Assembly (NCBI GenBank): GCA_029747015.1
Contig: JAKOGI010000001.1
Coordinates: forward strand, 3,723,501 to 3,787,500
Length of the DNA: 64,000 bases
Direction of reading: 5' to 3'
From: Carnegiea gigantea
Lineage: Eukaryota; Streptophyta; Magnoliopsida; Caryophyllales; Cactaceae
Below are positions 22,300-33,577 of this stretch, in pieces; within the stretch, counting starts at the first letter, position 1, and every line of letters starts with the position of its first letter. A program made the translations under genes and the position numbers. Under the pieces are notes generated by a model, which worked only from the letters and a program-made list of their open reading frames with translations, searched no databases and was not told where the DNA came from.

Positions 22300-24909
22300 C
22301 GTAACGCCCTGCCCGAAGGGGGCAGGCGCGCCACCATCGTGGACGGTTTACTAAGAACACCCACAAGGTTCTCTAAACTTATTAATCTTAATTAACCTGT
22401 TCATAGGCGATAACAGCGGAAGCTTTTATCGAAATCTAACTAAAGTTCGGGAGGGTCAGTATAAAACATACATTACATACATGCTTAAATCGTATCCATA
22501 ATATTCTTACACATATGTAATCCCAAAAATACATCAATACTTACATTTAATAAGCATGACTTATAACATATACAAATAACGGGGTCTGCATTTCCAACTA
22601 AGTTCTTCAAAATTATTTCACAGCTAGCTAGCTCTCTTAATGCTCCTGTGGTCTCGATTTGCTTCTAAAACCTAAAAAATGGTAAGGTCATGAACTCCCC
22701 GAGCCCAATGAATAACACTTACCTTCTTTGTTGTTACACTTTGCACATCAATCGGTTAACACATAATCACACAGTATACGTATCTTATGACATATGGACA
22801 AAATATATCATATAGCATATAAAAGGCGATAAAAGAACATGCTTATGCTCCAGAAATTGAAATAAACTCATGACTCACACAAAGAACCATCACAACACAG
22901 GGGTGACAAACACATCCTGGTGGCCCAGCTACGGCTCATTCATATGATACCAACCAATGGTGGACTAGCCGCAACTCATTCATATAGTACCAACGAGGCA
23001 CCCAATACTCTAAAGTACATAGAGGTCCTCAAATCATAAACTGATGAGTCATATTCACATTCTGGAGTCCTAGGGACCCATAAAGCTCCCAAATAACACA
23101 AACTTGAAGAGTCAATTGGCAGACCGGGCAGTGTCCACTTAATGTACCAACCAACGACTTACACAGTTCCAAACACAAAGACAACTACTTTTATGGCCAT
23201 AGCTCTAGAACGCTCTGTAATAGCCTCAGTCAAGACATGAACCTTTTTTCCCAAAAACATAACTTATTATCTTCAAAGAAACTTTTATTCGCATTATATA
23301 CCAAAATATACCCCAGGCATAATCCAACTTCAAAATAGTTTTCACAAACTTCCTATACTTCATCACACAATTGAAATATTTAGGAATATCAACAGCGGCC
23401 TTTCCATATCTAATTTACAGATTAAACATATAAATAATCCATAATTACACTAAACAAGATAGTTTAGGTCAAAAATTCATAACTCAAATAATACACATCT
23501 GATCTTCACAAAATTTTGCAAGAAATTAAAAAATAATATATAGATTCTAGAATAAAAATTTCAAAATTCCTCTCCAGGTCAGTAACTCCTATAAATTCAA
23601 ACAGTAAACCGAAATTATCAAAAATCTGGGAATCAAGCTAAAAAATTCACAACTTATAGCATACACAACTAAAATTCATGAAAATTTACAAGAAATCACG
23701 CAATTCATGAGGAATCTATAAAAATATTTTTATAATCTTTCTCCAAGCAAATCTTCAAAACAAATTAAAACAGTACCCAAAAATATACACCAAAACAGGG
23801 TAGCTTCAATAAAAAATTCATAACTCATGAATTAAATGTCCAAAGTTCATGAAACTTTACCATAAATCTCCAAATAACATATATATTACATAATAAAATT
23901 TTCACAATTTTTTTCAACCCAATGATTCACAGTTCATCATCTGAATTTTCACACCGCATAATAGGGTAGCTTCAATCAAAAATTCATAAATTTCAAAACA
24001 CATATCAAAAATTCACAAAAATTTACAAGAAATTTTCCAATATCATGATTCACCTACAGTAAAAATTTCAAGAATTTTTGTGCAGCCGATAATTCACAAA
24101 AAATCAAAAAGTGGCAGGCTGTGTGCAAAATCCAAAAATTCAACCTCCATTTTTCTACTTTCTTATTCATTCAATATACGTAATCAATCTAAAAATCTTT
24201 AGTTTAGCATATATTTGGATGAATTCATAAATAACTATCAATTCACAATATTCACATAACCCCAAAATCACAAATTACCATGAAAATTTTAGTTGTGGGT
24301 TTCTAACAAATGAATTTAGGGTTCTGATCTGCTAAACTTTAAAACATCAAATTTAAAGCTTCAATTCTTAATTGATTGATCAAACTTAGGCATAAATAAT
24401 CAAATTTATCTTTCCCTAATCAATTTTAGGTTGAGAAAGAGTAAAGATTACTCACCTTAACTTAAAATCAAAATCAAAACTCTATTCTTTTTCCTCTTTT
24501 TTTTTTTCCCCTCCTTCTTCTTCTTCTCCTCCTCCTCCTCTTCTCCTCCTTCTTCTCCTCTGCCTCTCTTTCCCTCTCTGGCTGTGCGTGTGTTTGGGTT
24601 TGAGAAAGCAAGATAAGCCCCCACTCCCCTTTGATGAATATATCACGTGAAATTGAAAAAAAGATCCCCTTTTCTTTTTCCTTTTTTTTTTGATCAAGTT
24701 CACTTTTTTGACTCTTCCTTCCATTTCTTTTTTTTTTTTGGGGGCACAATTACTAAATGAGTAATATTTTTCTAATCACTCCCAAAAACATAATGATAAT
24801 AATAACGTAAAACACACACATGTGCTTAAAATAAAATGCGTACACTATACACATAATTTACATATTGCACATAATTCAAAATAAGTAACAAAAATTTCAG
24901 GGCATTACA
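22300..24909 (-). mobile_element. Inverted solo LTR inserted in LTR 1
   Basis: Reverse-oriented LTR of the same family, about 2.6 kb (roughly 0.55 kb internally deleted compared with LTR 3). It begins CGTAACGCCCTGCCCG (first base T to C against the family terminus) and ends GGGCATTACA. Flanks are GACCC (22295-22299) and GACTC (24910-24914), a 5-bp target duplication with one mismatch. Uninterrupted LTR 3 reads GACCCCGTCATTT at this point (about 33086-33098). Confidence 0.83.
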
Positions 24910-25182
24910 GACTCGTTATTTGTTTATGTTATGAGTTATGTTTATTAAATATAAGTATGGATTTTTTTGGGATTACATATGTGTAAGAATACTATGGATA
25001 CAGTTTAAGTATGTATGTAATGCATGTTTTATAAACTTTAGTTAGATTTCAATAAGAGCTTCCACTGCTATTGCATATAAATAGGTTAATTAAGGTTAAG
25101 AAGTTTTGAGAGCCTTGTGTGTGTTCTTAATCGAACATTCACGGCGGTGACGCGCCTGGCCCCTTTCGGGCGGCGCGTTACA

Positions 25183-25404
25183 GAAGTGGTATCTGAGCAA
25201 TGCTCCTGCGACCTCTCACTTATAGGGCTTGTGTGCACATGTGATTGACTATCTATTTGATGATATATATCTATGAGATTCTGTGCATTACGTGTGCTTT
25301 ATGTGACTTGAGTTGAAATGTGGATTTGTTTGACATGAAAAATCTGATTAGAAAATTGGCGATGGTAAGTTTCAAGGACGAAACTTATTTTAAGGAGGGG
25401 AGGA
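25183..25404 (+). mobile_element. Internal segment 1 of the array: primer site, spacer, polypurine tract
   Basis: 222 bp in all. TGGTATCTGAGCA at 25187-25199 is a slightly degraded initiator tRNA-Met primer site. The segment ends in a purine tract (AAGGAGGGGAGGA) abutting the TG of LTR 2. Before the tract one frame reads VSFKDETYFKEGRM, a remnant of a Ty3-type polyprotein end. Confidence 0.85.
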
Positions 25405-25755
25405 TGTAACGCTCCGAATTTTTTGTTACTCATTTTTATTTATGTGCAGTATGTAAATTATGTGTGTATTATACGCATTTTATTTTAGGCAAATGTGTGT
25501 GTTTTACGTTATTATTACTATTATATTTTTGGGAGTGGTTAGAAAATGCTACTCACTTAGTAGTATTTGCCGGGGAAAAAAAAAAGAGAAATGAAAAGAA
25601 GAGTCAAAAAGTGGGGCTTAACCCAAAAAAAAAGAAAAGGAAAAGAAAACACAAAAGGGGGAGGGGGTTCCTTTTTACGTGATAAGTATTGGGGGGAGGA
25701 GCTTATCTACTCTTCTTTCCCCCAACCCTCATGCACAGAGAGAGGATAGAAGAAG

Positions 25756-25786
<31 letters not shown>

Positions 25787-28700
25787 TTGAGTTTTGACTT
25801 TGATTTCAAGTTAAGGTGGGTAATCTTTACTCTTCCTTTAATCTAAAATTGTTTAGGGGAATATGAATTTGAAAGTTTATGCTTGAATTTGATCAATCAA
25901 TTAAGAAATGAAGCTTTGAACTTGATGTTTTAAAGTTTAGTAGATTAGATACCTAAATTCATTTGTTAGAAACCCACAACAAAAATTTTCATGGTGATTT
26001 GTGATTTTAGGGTTATGTGAATGTTGTGAATTGATGGTTATTTTATGAATTCATCCAAATACATGCTAAAATAAGGATTTTTGGATTGATTACTTATAAT
26101 GGATGAATATGAGAGTAGAAAAATAGAGGTTGAATTTTCGGATTTTGCAGACAGCCTGCCAGTGTTCAAATTTCTGTGAATTATTGGAATGGCAAAAATT
26201 TCTGAAATTTTTACTGTAGGTTCATACTATATATTGCAATTCTCTGTAAATTTTCGTGAAATGTTGATATGTGGTTTGTGAGTTATGAATCTTTGATTAA
26301 AACTGTCCTGTTATGTGGTGTGAAAATTCAGATGATGTTTGAATTACTGTGAGCTGAGTTGGAAAAAAATTGTGAAAATTTTACTGTAAAATATATATGT
26401 TATTGGTTAATTTTAGGTAAAGTTTCATGAATTTTGTATGTTTAACTCATGAGTTATGAATTTTTGATTAGAACTGTCACGTTTTAGTGTCAATTTTGGT
26501 TGCTGTTCGAATTTTCTGGTAATTATTCACTTGGCTTAAAATTCTAGAAATTTTAATGTAGGTTCTTATGATGTTTTTAACTTTTACAGAAATTTTCATG
26601 AATTTTAGAAGTGTGCTTCATGAGTTATGGATTTTTTATTTCAACTATTCTGTTTCAACATATAACTTCAGGTGTTGTTTCAATTTTTGTGGAGGATTGG
26701 CTTATTGGAAAATTTTGAAAATTATATGGTATATTCTTCTTGATATTTTTTTTTTTAATGTAGAGTTTCATGAATTTTGGATATGAGGTCTTTGCGTTAT
26801 GAATTTATGAGTAAATTGGCATATTTAGTGTAATTACGGATTGTTCGTATGCATATATATTGATCATGTTTGTGATAATTTTAGGCGCTGAAGCAAGAAG
26901 GTATTGTTATGGATTATTAGAAGCTTGTGAAAATTATTTTGGGTGGAATTAAACCTTATTTTAATTATGTTTTGTTAATATTGTGAAATTGAGCTTATTT
27001 GAAAATAAAAATGTGATTATGTGGATTATACAATTTCAATAAGTTACGTTTTTGGGAAAAAAAGTTTATATCTTGATTGAGACTATTACAGAGCATTCTA
27101 GAGCTACGACCATAGAAGTGGTTGTCTTTATGTTTAGAGCTGTGTGAGTCATTGATTGGTACCTTGAGTTAATATTGCTCGGTCCGCCAATTGACTCTTC
27201 AGTTTGTGTTATTTGGGAGCTCTATGGGTCCTTGGTACTCCAGGATGTGAATGTGACTCATCAGTTTGTGATTTGAGGACCTCTACGTACTTTAGAGCGT
27301 TGGGTGCCTGGTTGGTACCATATGAATGAATTGCGGCTGGTTCACTATTGGTTGGTACCATATGAATGAGCCATAGTTGGGCCACCAGGATGTGTTTGTC
27401 ATTCCTGTGTTGTGATGGTTCTTTGTGTGAGTCATGAGTTGATTTCCGCTAAACTAAAAAGGCTTGCATTCAGTCAAGAATATGTGATATGTTATGCAAT
27501 TAGTTTTGGCTTTGATTTGAACTTTGGATACCTTATGAAATTGATTTTGACTTGGATTTGGACGTTTGATATGATATAAAATTGGTTTTTGTTTGGATTT
27601 GACTTGATTTTGGATTTGAAGAATCATTCTGGATATTTATAAAATTGTGATCGATTTGTACCATATGTGTGATCGGTAAATATGTTTAAAGAAGTATATT
27701 ATGTGTTTAAAGTACGCATGTAGACTTTTGAATGAAATATACTTTATGTATGCATTAAGTATAATTACGGGCGGACCATTAGCATGATTTAGTAGGCTTT
27801 ACTTTCTTTTGGACTTCAATGAGGATTAGGAGCCCAAAAGACATGGTTGGTATGGGACAACCATAGTTAGTTTAGTGAATAGACTAACAACAGAGTCTCA
27901 GGGATCCATACAGCTCCCAAAAATACGAACTGAAGAGTCAATTGGCGGATCAGGCAGTGTCCACTCAGTGTACCAACCAATGACTCACACAGTTACAAAC
28001 ACAAAGACAATTACTTCTATGGCCATAGCTCTAGAACGCTCTGTAATCGGCTCAGTCAAGACATGAACCTTTTTTCCCCAAAAACATAATTTATTATCTT
28101 CAAAGAAACTTTTATTCGCATCATATACCAAAATATACCCCAAACATAATCTAACTTCAAAATAGTTTTCACAAACTTCCTATACTTCATCACACCATTG
28201 AAATATGTAGGAATATCAACAATGGCCTTTCCATATCTAATTTATGGATTAAATATACAAATAATTCATAATTACACTAAACAAGATAGTTTAAGTCAAA
28301 AATTCATAACTCAAATAATACGCATTCGATCTTCGCAAATTTTTGCAAGAAATTGAAAAATACTATATAGATTCTAGAATAAAAATTTCAAGATTTTTCT
28401 CTAGGTTAGTAATTCCCAAAAATTCAAACAGTAAACTGAAATTATCAAAAATCTGGAAATCAAATTCAAAAATGCACAACTCATAGCATACACAACTAAA
28501 ATTCATGAAAATTTACAAGAAATTATCCAATATTATGAGGAATCTACAGTAATATTTTTATAATCTTTCTCCAAGCAAATCTTCAAAACAAATTAAAACA
28601 GTAATTGGAAATATACACCAAAATAGGGTAGTTTCAATCAAAAATTCATAACTCGTGAAATAAACATCCAAAATTCATGAAACTTTACCATAAATCTCCA

Positions 28701-29990
28701 CATAAGAAAATTTTCACACTTTTTCTCCAACCCAATGATTCACAGTAATTCAAACATCATCCGAATTTTCACACTATATAACAGGGCAGCTTCAATCAAA
28801 AATTCATAAATTCCAAAACACATATCAAAAATTCACGAAAATTTACAAAAAATTGACCAATATCATGATTCACCTACCGTAAAAAGTTCAGGAAGTTTTG
28901 TTTGGCCAATAATTCACAAAAAATCAAACAGTGGTAGCCTATGTACAAAATCTAAAAATTCAACCTCTATTTTTCTATTTTCTTGTTCATCCAATATAAG
29001 TAATCAATCCAAGAATCCTTAGTTTAGCATATATTTGGATGAATTCTTAACATAACCATCAATTCACAACATTCTCATAACCCCAAAATCACAAATCACC
29101 ATGAAAATTTTGGTTGTGGGTTTCTAGCAAATGAATTTAGGCTTCTAATCTATTAAACTTTAAAACATCAAATTCAAAACTTCAATTCTTAATTAATTGA
29201 TCAAATTCAAGCATAAACAATCAAATTCATCTTGTTGTAATCAATTTTAGGTTGAGAAAGAGTAAAGATTACTCACCTTAACTTGAAATCAAAATCAAAA
29301 CTCTATTCTTTTTCCTTTTTTTTCCCCCTCCTTCTTCTTCTTCTTCTTCTTCTTCTTCTCCTCTGCCTCTCTTTCCCTCTCTGGATGTGCATGTGTTTGG
29401 TGTTGAGAAAGCAAGAGAAGCCCCCCTCCCCTTTGATGAATATCACGTGAAATTGAAAAAAAGATCCCCTTTTCTTTTTCCTTTTTTTTTGTCAAGCCCA
29501 CTTTTTTGACTCTTCCTTCCATTTATTTTTTATTTGGGCACAATTACTAAATGAGTAATATTTTCTAATCACTCCCAAAAATATAATAATAATAATGATG
29601 TAAAACAGACACATGTGCCTAAAATAAAATGTGTACAATATACACATAATTTACATATTGCACATAATTCAAAATAAGTAACAAAACTTTTGGGGCATTA
29701 CAAACCCCGTTATTTGTTTTTGTTATGAGTTATGTTTATTAAATGTAATTATGGATGTATTTTTGGGATTATATATGTGTAAGAATATTATAGACACGGT
29801 TTAAGTATGTATGTAATGCATATTTTAGATTGGCCCTCCCGAACTTTAGTTAGATTTCAATAAGAGCTTCCGCTGCTATCGCTTATGAACATATTAATTA
29901 AGGTTAAGAAATTTAGAGAGTCTTGTGTATGTTTTTAATTGAACATTCACGGCGGTGACATGTCTGGCCCCTTTTGGGCGGGACGATATA
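25405..29990 (+). repeat. LTR 2 of the array (split by an inverted LTR, with deletion)
   Basis: Forward LTR 25405 to about 27893, an inverted LTR portion to 29702, then the forward LTR end 29703-29990. The 3' end is degraded (GGACGATATA in place of a CATTACA end). Deleted material spans the forward end and the start of the inverted insert. Confidence 0.83.
27896..29702 (-). mobile_element. Inverted LTR remnant in LTR 2
   Basis: Corresponds to about 23066-24909 in the LTR 1 insert and ends GGGGCATTACA at 29702, followed by AACCCCGTTATTT, the same target as in LTR 1. Its other end is missing: the forward LTR joins it directly at an AGT/GAGT overlap near 27893-27896. Confidence 0.8.
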
Positions 29991-30212
29991 TAAGTGGTAT
30001 CAGAGCAATGCTCCTGCAACCTCTGACTTACATGGCTTGTGTGCACATGTGATTGACTATCTATTTGATAATGTATATCTATAGGATTCTATGCATTACG
30101 TGTGCATTATGTGACTTGAGTTGCAATGTGGATTTGTTTGACATGAAAATTACAATTAGAAAATTGGCGATGGTAAGTTTCGAGGAGGAAACTTATTTTA
30201 AGGAGGGGAGGA
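29991..30212 (+). mobile_element. Internal segment 2 of the array
   Basis: 222 bp, the same length as segment 1. TGGTATCAGAGCA at 29995-30007 is a nearly perfect initiator tRNA-Met primer site. The purine tract AAGGAGGGGAGGA directly precedes LTR 3, and the stub frame reads VSFEEETYFKEGRM. Confidence 0.87.
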
Positions 30213-33200
30213 TGTAACTCCCCGAAATTTTTATTACTCATTTTTATTTATGTGCAGCATATAAATTATATGTGTATTGTACGCATTTTATTTTAGGCAC
30301 ATGTGTGTACTTTACGTTATTATTATTATTATGTTTTTGGGAGTGATTAGAAAATGCTACTCACTTCGTAGTATTTACAGGAAAAAAAAGCGAAATGGAA
30401 AGAAGAGTCAAAAAAGGGGGCTTGATCAAACAAAAAAAAAAGAAAAGAAAAAGAAAACACAAAAAGGGGAAGGGGTTCTTTTTTACGTGATAAGTATTGG
30501 GGGGAGGGGCTTATCTACTCTTCTTCCCCCCAACCCACAAAACACACACATAGAGAGAGGATAGAAGAAGAAGAAGTTTGGGTTTTGATTTTGATTTCAA
30601 GCTAATGTGAGCAATCTTTGCTCTTCCTTTAATCTAAAATTGATTAGGGGAATATGAATTTGAAAGTTTATGCTTGAGTTTGATCAATCGATTAAGAAAT
30701 GAAGCTTTGAATTTGATGTTTTAAAGTTTAGTATATTAGATACCTAAATTCATTTGTTAGAAACCCACAACCAAAATTTTCATGGTGATTTGTGATTTTA
30801 GGGTTATGTGAATGTTGTGAATTGATGGTTATGTCATGAATTCATCAAAATACATGCTAAACTAAGGATTTTTGGATTGATTACTTATATTGGATGAACA
30901 TGAAAGTAGAACAATAGAGGTTGAATTTTTGAATTCTGCAGATAGCCTATCAGTGTTTGAATTTCTGTGAATTATTGGAATGATGAAAATTTCTGAAATG
31001 TTTACTGTAGGTTCATCACTATGTATTGCAATTCTTTGTAAATTTCGTGAATTTTTAATTTGTGGTTTGTAAGTTATGAATTTTTGATTGAAACTATCAT
31101 GTTTATGTGGTGTGAAACTTCGGGTGATGTATGAATTATTGTGAGCTATTGAGTTGAAAAAAAGTTGTGAAAGTTTTACTATAAAATATACATGTTATTG
31201 GGCAATTTTAGGTAAAGTTTCATGAATTTTGTATGTTTAACTCATGAGTTATGAATTTTCGATTAGAACTGTCACATTTTAGTGCCAATTTTGGTTGCTA
31301 TTTGAATTTTTTGGTAATTATTCGTTTGGCCTAAAATTCTGAAAATTTTAATATAGGTTCTCTATGATGTTTGTAACTTTGATGGAAATTTTCATGAATT
31401 TTAGGAGTGTTCTTCATGAGTTTTGGATTTTTGATTGCAACTGTTCTGTTTCAACATATAACTTCAGGTGTTGTTTCAATTTTTGTGGAGGATTGGCTTA
31501 TTAGAAAATTTTGAAAATTATATGGTATATTCTTCTTGATATTTGGTATTTTTATGCAGAGTTTCGTGAATTTTGGATATGAGGTCTTTGCGTTATGCAT
31601 TTATGAGTAAATTTGCATATTTAGTGTAATTACAGGTTGTTCGTATGCATAAATTATATATTGATCATGTTTGTGATGATTTTAGGCCTTGAAGCAATAA
31701 GGGATTGTTATGGATTATTAGAAGCTTGTGAAAATTATTTTGGGTGGAATTAAGCCTTATTTCTATTATGTTTTTGTTAATATTGTGAAATTGAGCGTAT
31801 TGGGGGGAAAAAAAAAGTGGTTATATGGATTATACGATTTCAATAAGTTATGTTTTTAGGAAAAAAGATTTATGTCTTGACTGAGGCTATTACAGAGCGT
31901 TCTAGATCTATGGCCATAAAAGTAGTTGTCTTTCTGTTTGGAGCTATGTAAGTCGTTGGTTGGTACTTTGAGTGGGCATTACCCGGTCCGCTAATTGACT
32001 CTTCAGTTTGTGTTATTTGGGAGTTGTATGGGTTCCTGATACTCCAGGATGTGAATGTGACTCATCAGTTTATGATTTGAGGACCTCTACTTACTTTAAA
32101 GCGTTGAGTGCCTGGTTGGTACCATATGAATGAGTTGCGACTGGTCCACTATTGGTTGGTACCATATTATATTGTGATGGTTCTTTATGTGAGTCATGAG
32201 TTGATTTTCCCTAAACTAAAAAGGCTTGCATTTAGTCAATAATATATGATATATTATACAATTAGTTTTGGCTTGGATTTGGACTTTGGATACGTTATGA
32301 AATTGGTTTTGACTTGGATTTGGACTTTGGATATGATATGAAATTGGTTTTGGTTTGGATTTAACTTGGTTTTGGATTTGAAGAATCATTCTGGATATTT
32401 ATGAAATTATAATCGATTTGAATCATATGTGTGACCGGTAAATATGTTTAAAGAAATACATTACATTTTTAAAGCACGTATGTGGACTTTTGAATGGAAT
32501 ATGCCTTATGTATGCGTTAAGTATGATTACGGGCGGACCATTAGTATGATTTAGCAGGTTTTGCTTTCTTTTAGACTTCAATGATGATTAGTAGCCCAAA
32601 GGATAGGGTTGGTATGGGATAACCATGGTTAGTTTAGTGAGTAGACTAACAGCAGAGTTTGTTCAAGAACTTAAGTGAAAACGAGAGTCTTTGAAACGTA
32701 CTTGGTATGGGACAGGTATGACTAAGTTAGTTTAATTGCCTACCTCATAACAAATATGTGTGTGTTTGTGAAGTTTGAGAACGTGTTAGATATGAGAGAT
32801 ATGAGTTTATTTGATTTATGAAGTATGAGCATATTCTTATGTCACCTTCTATATACCATATACTGTGTTCTATTTATATGTCATAAGATACGTATACTGT
32901 GTGATTATGTATTAACCGGTTAATGTACAAAGTGTAATAACGAGGAAGGTAAGAGTTATTTACTGGGTTCGGAGAGCTCATGACCTCACTATTTTTTAGG
33001 TCTTGGAAGTAAAAAGGGACCACAGAAGTATTAAGAGAGCTAGCTAGTTGTGAAATAATCTTGAAGAACTTAGTTGGAAATGTAGACCCCGTCATTTATT
33101 TATGTTATGAGTTATGTTTATTAAATGTAAGTATGGATGTATTTTTGGGATTACATATGTGTAAGAATATTATGGATACGGTTTAAGTATGTACGTAATG

Positions 33201-33372
33201 CATGTTTTAGATTGACCCACCCAAACTTTAGTTAGATTTCAATAAGAGCTTCCACTGCTATTGTCTATGAATAGGTTAATTAAGGTTACGAAGTTTAGAG
33301 AGCCTTGTGTGTGTTCTTAATCGAACATTCACGGCGGTGACGCACCTCGCTCTTTTCGGGCGGGGCATTACA
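30213..33372 (+). repeat. LTR 3 of the array (uninterrupted, 3160 bp)
   Basis: Starts TGTAACTCCCCGAAAT, ends GGGGCATTACA, and is followed by target duplication CAGAT. This is the only copy without the inverted insert and serves as the reference for the other two. Confidence 0.87.
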
Positions 33373-33377
33373 CAGAT

Positions 33378-33544
33378 TGAGTGAAAGGAAATTCAAATAA
33401 CGATGCTTTTGAGCTAAGAAAGCATCAAATTGAGCGAATTGAATTTCAGCATTGTGAAGATCTCCTTATGAAACTATTTCTTTTAAACTTGGGAGAGAGG
33501 GAGGGGGATAGGATGTTCGCAGATTAGAGTTTAGGAGTTAGGCT

Positions 33545-33577
<33 letters not shown>

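Larger units (their letters stand above)
19357..25182 (+). repeat. LTR 1 of the array (split by an inverted LTR)
   Basis: Forward LTR sequence 19357-22299 and 24910-25182, interrupted by an inverted LTR at 22300-24909. It ends GCGTTACA at 25182, directly before the primer site. The uninterrupted reference is LTR 3. Confidence 0.87.
19357..33372 (+). mobile_element. Tandem array of a non-autonomous long-LTR retrotransposon (LTR-int-LTR-int-LTR)
   Basis: Three directly repeated LTRs (start TGTAACGCCCCG or a variant, end GGGGCATTACA or a variant) are separated by two 222-bp internal segments, each with a tRNA-iMet primer site just after the upstream LTR and a purine tract just before the next LTR. 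The whole block is flanked by CAGAT at 19352-19356 and 33373-33377, so it behaves as one insertion that later grew by recombination between LTRs. No gag or pol is present; the only coding trace is a stub before the purine tract reading VSFKDETYFKEGRM, the usual C-terminal end of Ty3-type chromovirus polyproteins. Two LTRs carry inverted LTR inserts. Confidence 0.88.

Noticed and set aside
24474..24749. Lys/Arg/Glu-rich open frames around 24.5, 25.5, 29.4 and 30.4 kb
   Set aside because: They are translations of the GAA/CTT microsatellites and purine-rich parts of the LTRs in different orientations.
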